From assembly GCF_001648475.1 (NCBI RefSeq), contig NZ_LXSQ01000030.1, forward strand, positions 89,744 through 153,743: a DNA stretch of 64,000 bases, read 5' to 3'. Under the pieces are notes generated by a model. It was given only the letters and a program-made list of their open reading frames with translations, was not told the DNA's origin and ran no database searches. Each line of letters starts with the position of its first letter. The first letter of the stretch is position 1. Shown here piece after piece: positions 16,991-24,938 of this stretch. The stretch is from Eikenella halliae. GTDB taxonomy: Bacteria > Pseudomonadota > Gammaproteobacteria > Burkholderiales > Neisseriaceae. Position numbers and translations under genes: made by a program.

Positions 16991-17096
16991 TATAGTGAAT
17001 TAAATTTAAACCAGTACAGCGTTGTCTCGCCTTGCCGTACTATCTGTACTGTCTGCGGCTCGTCGCCTTGTCCTGATTTAAATTTAATTCACTATA
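16991..17096 (+). mobile_element. Correia-type element 1 (106 bp)
   Basis: Terminal inverted repeats TATAGTGAATTAAATTTAAA and TTTAAATTTAATTCACTATA bound a 106-base element. The core is GCCTTGCCGTACTAT, CTGTACTGTCTGCGGCTCG and CGCCTTGTCCTG, as in the short class of Neisseria Correia repeats. Its right end stops 16 bases before the ATG of the next gene. TTGTCC and TATAAA near that end could act as an outward promoter with a long (19-base) spacer; this is inferred. The rest of the 16793-17112 gap holds two DUS and no gene. Confidence 0.88.
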
Positions 17097-17112
17097 AACA
17101 GAGGAGAAAATC

Positions 17113-17610
17113 ATGTCTTTCAGAGAAATGAAACACGCAAACCAGCAGCTGTCTAATGAAGAAGCCATCGCCATTTTGCAGCGCGGCAAATCCGGCGTAC
17201 TCGCCCTGCACGGCGACAACGGTTATCCCTACGCCGTGCCGATCAGCTATGTTTACCACGAAGGCAAAATTATCCTGCACGGCGCGCCCGCAGGCCATAA
17301 ACACGAACTGCTCGCGCGCGACAACCACGTTTCCTTCTGCGTGGTGGATCTCAACGACATCGTGCCGCAGGAATTCACCACTTATTTCCGCAGCGCCATC
17401 GTGTTCGGCACGGTACGCACCGTTACCGACCCCGCCGAAAAACAGGCCGCGCTCGAAGCCGTGGGGCACAAATACTCCCCCAACCAAAACGACCTCCTGC
17501 CCTATATCGGCAAACATTTTGATTATGTAAAAGTGATGGTTTTAGAAATCGACCACCTCACTGCCAAAGAATCCATCGAGCTCGTTCGAGCCAAAACCAC
17601 CCACTCATAA
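17113..17610 (+). CDS. Pyridoxamine 5'-phosphate oxidase-like flavin-binding protein
   Basis: This 165-residue split-barrel protein (MSFREMKHANQQLSNEEAIAIL) resembles NimA-type and general stress FMN-binding proteins. Recognisable blocks are GKSGVLALHGDNGYPYAVPISYVY, the strand KIILHGAPAGHKHELL, SFCVVD and YFRSAIVFGTV. Members bind FMN or related cofactors and reduce small molecules; the substrate is unknown. AGAGGAG precedes the ATG. Correia element 1 ends directly upstream and may supply the promoter. The downstream DUF442 gene follows after 13 bases, so the two probably form one transcript. Confidence 0.85.
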   Translation: MSFREMKHANQQLSNEEAIAILQRGKSGVLALHGDNGYPYAVPISYVYHEGKIILHGAPAGHKHELLARDNHVSFCVVDLNDIVPQEFTTYFRSAIVFGTVRTVTDPAEKQAALEAVGHKYSPNQNDLLPYIGKHFDYVKVMVLEIDHLTAKESIELVRAKTTHS

Positions 17611-17623
17611 ACCAAGGAAAATT

Positions 17624-18064
17624 ATGTCAAACCAAGCCCCCTTCCCCACCCTTGCCCCCGGCCTGTTTGTTTCGCCGCAAATCAGCCGCCAAGACATTCT
17701 CGCCGCCGCCGCTGCCGGCGTGCAAACCATCATCTGCAACCGCCCCGACGGCGAAGAGCCCGGCCAGCCCAGCTTCGAGCAAATCCGCCACTGGGCGGCC
17801 GAAGCCGGTATCCGGCACGTTATCCACCAGCCCATGCTGATGCCGCAAATCGATGCCGCCGCTGCCGCACAGTTTGCCCAACACCTGGCCGACCACCCCG
17901 CGCCCGCCCTCGCCTACTGCCGCAGCGGCACCCGCAGCAGCTTCTTGTGGGCCATGGGGCAGGCCGCCCAAGGCGCAGACCCGCGCCAACTGGTGCAAAC
18001 CGCCGCCGCTGCCGGCATCGACCTTACCGCCGCCCTGCCGCGCCTGCTGGAAGCGCAGGCCTAG
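17624..18064 (+). CDS. DUF442/TIGR01244-type phosphatase-like protein
   Basis: The 146-residue protein has the dual-specificity-phosphatase-like fold typical of DUF442: PGLFVSPQISRQDI, TIICNRPDGEEPGQP and the P-loop CRSGTRSSFLWA (Cys near residue 106 in a Cx5R pattern). Relatives include the BLH domain of sulfide-handling proteins and putative sulfur transferases. The catalytic Cys and Arg are present, so it is probably active on a phosphate or persulfide substrate, which cannot be named. AAGGA precedes the ATG. It is likely cotranscribed with the flavin protein upstream. Confidence 0.82.
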   Translation: MSNQAPFPTLAPGLFVSPQISRQDILAAAAAGVQTIICNRPDGEEPGQPSFEQIRHWAAEAGIRHVIHQPMLMPQIDAAAAAQFAQHLADHPAPALAYCRSGTRSSFLWAMGQAAQGADPRQLVQTAAAAGIDLTAALPRLLEAQA

Positions 18065-18089
18065 CCAGCAGAATTTACCTGCACGTATT

Positions 18090-18136
18090 TTTCAGGTAGC
18101 CTCATCTCATCACTCATTCAAAGGCTACCTGAAAAA
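18090..18136 (+). terminator. Inverted DUS pair after the DUF442 gene
   Basis: TTTCAGGTAGCCT and AGGCTACCTGAAA are separated by about 20 bases, 25 bases past the stop. Confidence 0.55.
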
Positions 18137-18327
18137 TAAAGGAAGGGGTATTAATTACTTCCTGATGGTATCCCACCGAATTTAACTCCTCCGAATAGAA
18201 GGTTAAAATAAAAATGGCTGTTGCTGCCATTCTATTCAGCAACCGAAATGAATGTTTTTTAACAAGAATTTAAAGTTTTTGTGCCTTATCTGTTAGGATC
18301 TTTTATTGAAAAATATAGGAAGGCATT

Positions 18328-18915
18328 ATGTCCTCAAATTTGACTGAACAAACCCGTATTCGCATGATCATTGAAGATCAGATCAGGCGATTGGATGCTA
18401 TCTATAAGGTAACTTGCTCATCAAAAGATTATTTAGGTTGGAAGAAACAAGGGCTGTCGGAAAAAGAGTTGCTCTTACTTGAACAGCGATTGGGAAAAAA
18501 TATTCCTGATGCGCAACGCATTGCCCTTAACTTATTTGAATTCCGCATATCCCCGCAATACGCCTTAGATATCGGATTTTCAGATGGCGATGTCCCAATA
18601 AACAACATAAATCTGGCTGCTGATTTTATCGTTGGTGATAGTAACATTGGAAATGAAATGCAGTATGTCTACAATTTATTGCCGAATATGCCAAAATATT
18701 CTGGGGCATTGCATCATGTGGTTTGGCATAAGGACTTGATGATGATAGGTGCAGAAGATACATTTTATTGGTTTGTAGATTTAAATCCTCCTGAAAACGG
18801 TGTTTATGGACAAATTATTTGCGCAGGATTTGAGGAAATAAAAGTAGTAGCAAATAATTATATGGAGTTTCTTGAAATTATAATTAAATCATTTCCAAAA
18901 AATGATTTCTCATAA
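18328..18915 (+). CDS. AT-rich hypothetical protein, possibly SMI1/KNR4 (SUKH)-like
   Basis: The 195-residue soluble protein starts MSSNLTEQTRIRMIIEDQIR behind AGGAAGG. The C-terminal half (WHKDLMMIGAEDTFYWFVDLNPP, GQIICAGFEEIKVVANNYMEFLEIII) has the pattern of SMI1/KNR4 proteins: a conserved D/N-P after a strand, then a late helix with FL. Such proteins often act as immunity proteins in contact-dependent toxin systems. No toxin gene is next to it. It is much more AT-rich than its neighbours, which suggests transfer. The family call is tentative. Confidence 0.6.
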   Translation: MSSNLTEQTRIRMIIEDQIRRLDAIYKVTCSSKDYLGWKKQGLSEKELLLLEQRLGKNIPDAQRIALNLFEFRISPQYALDIGFSDGDVPINNINLAADFIVGDSNIGNEMQYVYNLLPNMPKYSGALHHVVWHKDLMMIGAEDTFYWFVDLNPPENGVYGQIICAGFEEIKVVANNYMEFLEIIIKSFPKNDFS

Positions 18916-18987
18916 ACCGCCTGTGCAAAGCCAAACTTAGATGTTGTTGGAAACCTTCCCCACCTACCCCAAGATAAGGAGCCGCCC

Positions 18988-19407
18988 ATGCACTATTGGT
19001 ATTGGTTTATCGCCGCAGCCGCCCTGTTCGTTCTCGAAATGTTCAGCGGCACGTTCTACCTGCTGGTGGCCAGCATCGCCCTGCTCGGTGCAGGCATAGC
19101 CGCCTGGCTCGGCGCGGGCGGCGGCGTATCGCTGCTGGTGGCCGTGCTGCTTTCCGCAGCCGGTATCGCCGCCGTATACCGCATCCGGCGCAACCGCCGC
19201 GCCCAAACCGCCGATGCCGAAGGCGATTTGGACATCGGCAACACCGTGCTGCTGCACCAGCCCCAATCCGGCAGCCTGTGGCTCGTGCAATACCGCGGCA
19301 CCTATTGGCAGGCCGAAGCCCCCTTCCCCGCGCAGGCCGGGCAAGCCGCGCGCATCGCCGGGAAATCCGGCAACATCTTGATTTTGCAACCTCTGGAGGA
19401 AAACTGA
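18988..19407 (+). CDS. NfeD-family membrane protein
   Basis: This 139-residue short-form NfeD has membrane segments at about 3-20, 24-45 and 48-63 and a C-terminal OB-fold domain (ADAEGDLDIGNTVLLH, WLVQYRGTYWQAEAP, AGKSGNILILQPL). It lacks the N-terminal serine protease of long NfeD proteins. AAGGAG precedes the ATG. Its TGA overlaps the ATG of the stomatin gene (TGATG). NfeD-stomatin pairs are a conserved operon linked to membrane quality control and lipid microdomains. Confidence 0.88.
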   Translation: MHYWYWFIAAAALFVLEMFSGTFYLLVASIALLGAGIAAWLGAGGGVSLLVAVLLSAAGIAAVYRIRRNRRAQTADAEGDLDIGNTVLLHQPQSGSLWLVQYRGTYWQAEAPFPAQAGQAARIAGKSGNILILQPLEEN

Positions 19408-20369
19408 TGGATATCGTTACCCTGGCAATCCTATTTGCCGTTATCATTGTTTTCGGCTTTAAAGCCTTCACCGTCGTGCCGCAGCAGGAAGCCTATGTGG
19501 TGGAACGGCTCGGCCGCTTCCACGCCGTGCTCAACCCCGGCCTCAACTTCCTCATCCCCTTCCTCGACCGCGTGGCCTACAAGCACCTGCTCAAAGAAAT
19601 CCCGCTCGATGTGCCCAGCCAGGTGTGTATCACCCGCGACAACACCCAGCTCACCGTAGACGGCATTATCTACTTCCAAGTAACCGATGCCAAACTCGCC
19701 TCCTACGGCTCCAGCAACTACATCACCGCCATCACCCAGCTCGCGCAAACCACCCTGCGTTCCGTCATCGGCCGCATGGAGCTGGACAAAACCTTCGAAG
19801 AGCGCGACGACATCAACCGCACCGTGGTCGCTTCGCTCGATGAAGCCGCCGTATCCTGGGGCGTGAAAGTATTGCGCTACGAAATCAAAGACCTCGTGCC
19901 GCCGCAAGAAATCCTGCGCGCCATGCAGGCGCAAATCACCGCCGAACGTGAAAAACGCGCCCGCATCGCCCAATCCGAAGGCCTGAAAATCGAGCAAATC
20001 AACCTTGCCTCCGGCGAGCGCGAAGCCGAAATCAAAAAATCCGAAGGTGAAGCCCAAGCCGCCGTCAACGCCTCGCAAGGCGAAAAAGTGGCCCGCATCA
20101 ACCGTGCCCAAGGCGAAGCCGAAGCCCTGAAACTGGTGGCGCAAGCCAGCGCCGACGCCATCCGCTTGGTGGCCGACGCCATCAACCAGCCCGGCGGCAA
20201 CGAAGCCGTTAATCTGAAAGTGGCCGAGCAATACGTGGACGCCTTCGCCAAACTGGCCAAAGAAGGCAACACACTGATTATGCCCGCCAACGTGGCCGAC
20301 ATCGGCAGCCTCGTCTCCGCAGGCATGAGCATCATCAAAGGCCAGCAAGGCAAAACGCCTACGGCTTGA
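19407..20369 (+). CDS. SPFH/band 7 (stomatin-like, QmcA-type) protein
   Basis: The 320-residue protein has an N-terminal membrane hairpin (residues 3-24) and an SPFH domain (VPQQEAYVVERLGRFHAVLNPG, DVPSQVCITRDN, FQVTDA, RSVIGRMELDKTFEERD). A charged coiled coil (AEREKRARIAQSEGLKIEQI through QGEAEALK) and a glycine-rich end follow. Stomatins form large rings at the membrane with their NfeD partner. Translation is coupled to nfeD by the TGATG overlap, and GGAGG lies eight bases upstream. A DUS hairpin ends the operon. QmcA-like is a descriptive label. Confidence 0.93.
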   Translation: MDIVTLAILFAVIIVFGFKAFTVVPQQEAYVVERLGRFHAVLNPGLNFLIPFLDRVAYKHLLKEIPLDVPSQVCITRDNTQLTVDGIIYFQVTDAKLASYGSSNYITAITQLAQTTLRSVIGRMELDKTFEERDDINRTVVASLDEAAVSWGVKVLRYEIKDLVPPQEILRAMQAQITAEREKRARIAQSEGLKIEQINLASGEREAEIKKSEGEAQAAVNASQGEKVARINRAQGEAEALKLVAQASADAIRLVADAINQPGGNEAVNLKVAEQYVDAFAKLAKEGNTLIMPANVADIGSLVSAGMSIIKGQQGKTPTA

Positions 20370-20390
20370 TTGCGATTACTAGGGAATGTG

Positions 20391-20425
20391 CAAAGGCTAC
20401 CTGAAATGGTTTCAGGTAGCCTTTG
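20391..20425 (+). terminator. Tight inverted DUS pair, nfeD-stomatin terminator
   Basis: CAAAGGCTACCTGAAA and its complement form a 16-bp stem with a three-base loop, 22 bases past the stomatin stop and followed by T-rich DNA. Confidence 0.85.
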
Positions 20426-20549
20426 TTTGCAGATTAAAGCTGCTCGGTATTGGCATTGGCAAGCCTCCAAACCATCCAGGCATAGTTTCAGGTAGCCTGT
20501 ATTCACTTCTGCGCAGGCAATACCTTATTCAAACCACACGCGACCTAAA

Positions 20550-20682
20550 ATCCAAAAGGCTACCTGAAATCCAAAAGGCTACCTGAAATCCAAAAGGCTA
20601 CCTGAAATCCAAAAGGCTACCTGAAATCCAAAAGGCTACCTGAAATCCAAAAGGCTACCTGAAATCCAAAAGGCTACCTGAA
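20550..20682 (+). repeat. Tandem array of seven 19-bp units, each containing a DUS
   Basis: Seven identical units of ATCCAAAAGGCTACCTGAA run head to tail over 133 bases, all in the same orientation. Every unit holds one full AGGCTACCTGAA. The array ends at the large hairpin that terminates hisS-yfgM. No coding function is apparent. Perfect identity suggests recent expansion by slippage or unequal recombination. Confidence 0.97.
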
Positions 20683-20683
20683 A

Positions 20684-20731
20684 AACGGCTGTTGCCGGCG
20701 GTGGGTTTTCCATCCGCCGGCAACAGCCGTT
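20684..20731 (-). terminator. Strong hairpin terminator of hisS-yfgM
   Basis: A perfect 18-bp stem (20684-20701 with 20714-20731) has a 12-base loop. It lies 20 bases beyond the yfgM stop on the minus strand and is followed by a short T run contributed by the edge of the tandem DUS array. Confidence 0.88.
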
Positions 20732-20751
20732 ATGGGCTTTGGCCTGTCTTC

Positions 20752-21381
20752 TTAGTTCAGCTGGTCGATTTTCAGCTGTATAAACTCGCGCCCTTGGTCG
20801 TCTTGGGGCAGTTTGTCCATCGCCTGTTTGTAGGCTGCGGCGGCTTCGCTGCGTTTGCCTTGTGCGGCGTAAACGTCGCCTTTGGTTTCCAGCAGGATGC
20901 CGGAATAGGCTTCATCGGTGTTCATGCCGAGGGTGGCGATGGCTGCGTCGTATTTCTGCTGTTGCAGCTGCACGGTGGCCAGGCGTTGGATGGCCATGGC
21001 GCGGATGAGCGGTTCTTGGTGGTATTTGAGTACCCAGTTCAGGTGGCCGATGGCTTCGTCGTATTTACCTTGATCGAAGGCGGCACCAGCCTGCATCAGG
21101 GTGGCTTGGGCGGCGGAGATGCTGGTCGGATATTGGCTTTGCAGTTGGGTGAGCAGTTTGGCGGCTTCGGCGGGCTTGTTGGCCTGCTGGTTTTCCGCCC
21201 ACTGGTCGAACACGGCCACGGCTTCGTTGTTCACGCTGCGCTGGTGGCTGCTGTACATCACCCAGCCGAAGTAGCCGATGGCGGCCACCACGAGCAGGGC
21301 AAACAGCCAACGCCCCCAGCTGCGCCAGAAATATTTGAAGTTTTCAATTTCTTCTTGGTCTTTTAAATCATAAACAGCCAT
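20752..21381 (-). CDS. yfgM: YfgM-like tetratricopeptide membrane protein
   Basis: The 209-residue protein has one N-terminal membrane segment (about 25-43: WLFALLVVAAIGYFGWVMY) after a short cytoplasmic DLKDQEEIENFKYFWR motif. A TPR-like periplasmic domain follows (YDEAIGHLNWVL, AAQGKRSEAAAAYKQA). This is the YfgM/UPF0070 family, an ancillary SecYEG and PpiD-associated factor in E. coli. It starts at the base after the hisS TAA, and hisS-yfgM-(bamB) linkage is widespread; bamB is not present here. Confidence 0.88.
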   Translation of the reverse strand: MAVYDLKDQEEIENFKYFWRSWGRWLFALLVVAAIGYFGWVMYSSHQRSVNNEAVAVFDQWAENQQANKPAEAAKLLTQLQSQYPTSISAAQATLMQAGAAFDQGKYDEAIGHLNWVLKYHQEPLIRAMAIQRLATVQLQQQKYDAAIATLGMNTDEAYSGILLETKGDVYAAQGKRSEAAAAYKQAMDKLPQDDQGREFIQLKIDQLN

Positions 21382-22674
21382 TTAGCGTATCCATTCGTTT
21401 AATTGTTGAAGCAAATCGGCAGCAGGCACGCTCACTTGGCCGCGCCCTTGCTGCATATCTTTGAGGCTGGCTTTGCCTTCGGCCAGCTCGCCTTCGCCCA
21501 CGATCAGCGCCACTTTGGCGCCGGAGGCGTCGGCTTTTTTCATTTGGGCGGCCAGTTTCTGGCTGCCGGAATGCTGCAGCACGCTGAAACCGGCAGCGCG
21601 GGCGGCGGCGGCATATTGCATGCTGGGCAGCAGGGTATCGCCGCCTTGGTGTATCACGTAAATATCGGGTGCGGCATCGGCTTGCAGATTGCCGTATTCG
21701 TGCACCAGCAGCAGCAGCCGCTCCACGCCCATGGCAAAGCCGATGGAGGGGGCGGGTTTGCCGCCGAGTTCTTCAATCAGGCCGTCGTAGCGGCCACCGC
21801 CGCACACGGTGGCTTGGGCGCCGAGTTTGTCGGTGGTCCATTCAAACACGGTTTGGTTGTAGTAGTCCAACCCGCGCACGAGCCGGTGGTTTTCCACATA
21901 GGCAATGCCCAAACCGTCGAGCAGGGCTTTGAAACCGGCGTAGTGGGCGCGGGAGGCTTCGCCGAGGTAATCGGCCAGGCGCGGGGCGCCGTTGCAAATT
22001 TCCTGCAAATCGGGGTTTTTGCTGTCCAGCACGCGCAACGGATTGGTGTACATACGGCGGCGGCTGTCTTCATCCAGCGCGGCTTCGTGCTGTTTCAGGT
22101 AGCCTACCAAGGCGGCGCGGTGGGCGGCGCGTTCTTCGCGGTTGCCCAGGCTGTTGATTTCCAAAGTCAGATATTGGCTGATGCCGAGCTCGCGCCACAA
22201 ATCGGCGCACATGGCGATGATTTCGGCGTCGATATCGGGGCCTTCAAAGCCCAGCGCTTCCACGCCCACTTGATGAAATTGGCGGTAGCGCCCTTTCTGC
22301 GGGCGTTCGCGGCGGAACATGGGGCCCATATACCACAGCTTCTGGCCGCCGTTGTACAGCAGATTGTGCTCCACCACGGCGCGCAGGCAGGAGGCGGTGC
22401 CTTCGGGGCGCAGGCTGAGGCTGAGGGTGTCGTTGGAGTCGGCAAAGGTATACATTTCTTTGCCCACCACATCGGTGTCTTCGCCGATGGAGCGCACGAA
22501 AAGGCCGGTTTGCTCCACGATCGGGGTACGGATTTGGCGGTAGCCGAAGCGGTGCGCCCATTGGCCGATGCGGTTTTCAAAGGCCTGCCAGAAGGCGGCG
22601 GTGAGCTTGAAATCTTTCTGCTCCACCGGCAAGAGGTCGTTCATGCCTTTTACGGCTTGGATTTTTTGTCCCAT
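21382..22674 (-). CDS. hisS: Histidyl-tRNA synthetase
   Basis: HisRS charges tRNA-His. The 430-residue class II enzyme has the usual length: N-terminal KGMNDLLP, motif 2 FRRERPQKGRYRQFHQ, the histidine-binding LVRGLDYYNQTVFEW and motif 3 GFAMGVERLL, then an anticodon-binding domain. The ATG at 22674 agrees with the family start (MGQKIQAVKGMNDLL); the ribosome site is weak. It forms an operon with yfgM, which begins with no gap. One DUS is read in frame as VGYLKQHE. Confidence 0.97.
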   Translation of the reverse strand: MGQKIQAVKGMNDLLPVEQKDFKLTAAFWQAFENRIGQWAHRFGYRQIRTPIVEQTGLFVRSIGEDTDVVGKEMYTFADSNDTLSLSLRPEGTASCLRAVVEHNLLYNGGQKLWYMGPMFRRERPQKGRYRQFHQVGVEALGFEGPDIDAEIIAMCADLWRELGISQYLTLEINSLGNREERAAHRAALVGYLKQHEAALDEDSRRRMYTNPLRVLDSKNPDLQEICNGAPRLADYLGEASRAHYAGFKALLDGLGIAYVENHRLVRGLDYYNQTVFEWTTDKLGAQATVCGGGRYDGLIEELGGKPAPSIGFAMGVERLLLLVHEYGNLQADAAPDIYVIHQGGDTLLPSMQYAAAARAAGFSVLQHSGSQKLAAQMKKADASGAKVALIVGEGELAEGKASLKDMQQGRGQVSVPAADLLQQLNEWIR

Positions 22675-22783
22675 GATTCGGTTTGGGGAGAGGGGTAAAC
22701 GGAAATGCGGATTATAGCGGATATGTGGGGGTTCGGGCTAAAGCTGTGTGCAAGGCTACCTGAAAAAATGCTGCACTCGGTTT

Positions 22784-23425
22784 TCAGGTAGCCTCTGCCA
22801 ACACCGCCCACTCCGCCTCGGGGAAATGCCGCTGCAGGTAATCGCGCAAATAGCGTTCGGTTTCCGCGCCGATGACGGGGTCGGCAGCGGGATAGCGGTT
22901 GTACACCAGCCGGTGCACCGGCAGGCCGGCATGGCGGGCGGCGGCCAGGCTGAGCAGGGTGTGGTTGATGCTGCCCAGGCGGCCGGACGTAACCAACACC
23001 AGCGGGTAGCCGCGTTCGGCGGCAAAGTCGAGCAGGGTTTGCTCGCGGTTTAGCGGCACCATCAACCCGCCCGCCCCTTCGAGCAGCACGGTGTCGTAGC
23101 TTTGCAGCAGGGTTTGGGTGGCTTTATCAATCACTTCCAGGGAAATCGGGCGCTGTTCCTGCTCGGCAGCCAAGTGCGGCGAGCAGGGATAGGCAAACAC
23201 ATAAGGGCAGGTGCTGCCGTTGCGGTCGTGCTCGGTGAGCCCGATGCCTTGCAGGCGGCGGTGGGTTTGGATGTCTTCGGCGATGCCTTGGCAGCCGGTT
23301 TGCACGATTTTTTGGGTAATCACACGGTGGCCGGCGGCGGCCAGCTCTTTGGCATACAGGCCGGTGGCGATGCTTTTGCCGATGCCGGTGTCGATGCCGC
23401 TCACAAAATAAACTGGTTTCTGCAT
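22784..23425 (-). CDS. bioD: Dethiobiotin synthetase
   Basis: BioD closes the ureido ring of dethiobiotin from 7,8-diaminononanoate, CO2 and ATP. The 213-residue protein has the P-loop GIDTGIGKS near residue 10, the substrate segment KIVQTGCQG and the conserved LLEGAGGLMVPLN (about 115-127). AGAGGAG precedes the ATG. The last codons are GAG GCT ACC TGA, so a DUS supplies the stop. bioA lies upstream on the same strand, and Correia element 2 has been inserted between them. Confidence 0.95.
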   Translation of the reverse strand: MQKPVYFVSGIDTGIGKSIATGLYAKELAAAGHRVITQKIVQTGCQGIAEDIQTHRRLQGIGLTEHDRNGSTCPYVFAYPCSPHLAAEQEQRPISLEVIDKATQTLLQSYDTVLLEGAGGLMVPLNREQTLLDFAAERGYPLVLVTSGRLGSINHTLLSLAAARHAGLPVHRLVYNRYPAADPVIGAETERYLRDYLQRHFPEAEWAVLAEAT

Positions 23426-23450
23426 ACTGTTCTCCTCTCTGCAAACAGGC

Positions 23451-23555
23451 TATAGTGAATTAAATTTAAACCAGTACAGCGTTGGCTCGCCTTGCCGTAC
23501 TATTTGTACTGTCTGCGGCTCGCCGCCTTGTCCTGGTTTTTGTTAATCCACTATA
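23451..23555 (+). mobile_element. Correia-type element 2 (105 bp) inserted in a DUS between bioA and bioD
   Basis: The element runs from TATAGTGAATTAAATTTAAA to TTTTTGTTAATCCACTATA. The left flank ends AGGC and the right flank begins CCTGAAAATTTCAGGTAGCC. Removing the element and one TA restores AGGCTACCTGAA, facing a second DUS four bases later. The insertion therefore went into the TA of a DUS, split an inverted pair behind bioA and duplicated TA. Confidence 0.93.
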
Positions 23556-23591
23556 CCTGAAAATTTCAGGTAGCCTTCAGCGCGTGTCCCA

Positions 23592-24899
23592 TTATTCGGA
23601 CTGCGGCCATGCTTCGCCGTATTCCTCCGCCACTGCCGCCAAGGTCTGTTCGGCCAAGAAATCCAATTCCTGCTGGCTGATCACAAACGGCGGCATCAGA
23701 TACACCAGCCGCCCGAACGGCCGCACCCACACGCCCTTTTCCACCAGCCGCGGCTGCAGGGAAGCCATATTGACCGGCTGCGCCATCTCCAACACACCAA
23801 TCGCGCCAAGCGCCCGCACTTCGCGCACGCAACGCCATTGCGCCGCCGCAGCCAGCTTACGCCGCAGCGTTTGCTCGATATTGGCCACCCGCTGCCGCCA
23901 CGGGCTTTCCCGCAGCATCGCCACGCTCTCGGCCGCCACCGCGCAGGCCAGCGGGTTGGCCATGAAGGTGGGGCCGTGCATAAACGCACCCGCTTGGCCC
24001 CGGCTGATGGCCGCGGAAATTTCCTCGGTGCACACCGCCGCCGACAAGGTGAGATAACCGCCGGTGAGCCCCTTGCCCAGCAAGATAATGTCCGGCACCA
24101 CGCCGGCATGCTCCAAGGCAAACATTTCGCCGCTGCGGCCGAAGCCGGTGGCGATTTCGTCAAAAATCAGCAGCACGCCGTATCGGCTGCACAATGCCCG
24201 CGCCTGCCGCAGGTATTCGGGGTGGTAGAAATACATTCCGCCCGCCCCCTGCACCACCGGCTCTAAAATCAGCGCCGCCAATTCATCGTGTTTTGCTGCC
24301 AACAAGCTTTCCAACGGGCGGATGCTTTCAGGCTGCCATTCGCCATGGAACGGGCTGGCCGGTTGCGGCAGGAAATACTGCACCGGCAGGCTGCTCGAAA
24401 ACAGGCCATGCATGCCTTCTTCCGGGTCGCATACCGACATGGCATGCCAGGTGTCGCCGTGATAACCGGCGCGGATGGTGGCGAAACGGCAGCGTTTTCC
24501 CCGCCCCACGGCATGCTGGTATTGCAGCGCCATCTTCATCGCCACTTCCACCGCCACCGAGCCGCTGTCGGCATAAAACACTTGGTTGAGGGCCGGCGGC
24601 AGCAATTCCAGCAGCAACTGCGTGAGCCGTACCGCCGGCTCGTGGGTGAGCCCGCCGAACATCACATGGCTCATCTTCGCCAATTGTGCTGCGGCCGCGG
24701 CGTTGAGGCGCGGGTGGTTGTAACCGTGCAGCGCCGCCCACCAAGAAGAGGTGCCGTCCACCAGCCGTTTGCCGTCGGCCAGCTCGATGCTGCAGCCTTC
24801 CGCCCGTGCCACAGCATATACCGGCTGGGTGTTGGGCATGGCGGCGTAGGGGTGCCAAATGTGGCGGCGGTCGATTTGCGTGAGGGTTTCCCAATTCAT
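23592..24899 (-). CDS. bioA: Adenosylmethionine-8-amino-7-oxononanoate aminotransferase
   Basis: BioA converts KAPA to 7,8-diaminononanoate with SAM as amino donor. The 435-residue class III aminotransferase shows the BioA-specific IWHPYA and GTSSWWAALHGYN, PLP-contacting DSGSVAVEVAMKMA, FDEIATGFGRSG and the PLP lysine in LLGKGLTGGYL (about residue 276). The ATG follows a DUS by a few bases (TTTCAGGTAGCCTCATC), whose AGG may double as a ribosome site. bioD lies downstream on the same strand, interrupted only by Correia element 2. Confidence 0.96.
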   Translation of the reverse strand: MNWETLTQIDRRHIWHPYAAMPNTQPVYAVARAEGCSIELADGKRLVDGTSSWWAALHGYNHPRLNAAAAAQLAKMSHVMFGGLTHEPAVRLTQLLLELLPPALNQVFYADSGSVAVEVAMKMALQYQHAVGRGKRCRFATIRAGYHGDTWHAMSVCDPEEGMHGLFSSSLPVQYFLPQPASPFHGEWQPESIRPLESLLAAKHDELAALILEPVVQGAGGMYFYHPEYLRQARALCSRYGVLLIFDEIATGFGRSGEMFALEHAGVVPDIILLGKGLTGGYLTLSAAVCTEEISAAISRGQAGAFMHGPTFMANPLACAVAAESVAMLRESPWRQRVANIEQTLRRKLAAAAQWRCVREVRALGAIGVLEMAQPVNMASLQPRLVEKGVWVRPFGRLVYLMPPFVISQQELDFLAEQTLAAVAEEYGEAWPQSE

Positions 24900-24938
24900 G
24901 ATGAGGCTACCTGAAAAATATCGGGCTGGCTTGCCCGC

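Noticed and set aside
18996..19406. N-terminal extension of the stomatin frame to a 457-residue protein
   Set aside because: The extension overlaps nfeD in another frame and is Arg-rich; ATG at 19407 gives the family N-terminus.
20386..20586. Small plus-strand frame over the DUS array
   Set aside because: Its codons come from DUS repeats (YLK, RLPE) and it lacks a ribosome site; it is an artefact of repeat sequence.
20550..20682. CRISPR array
   Set aside because: The repeats are contiguous 19-mers without spacers, and there are no cas genes.
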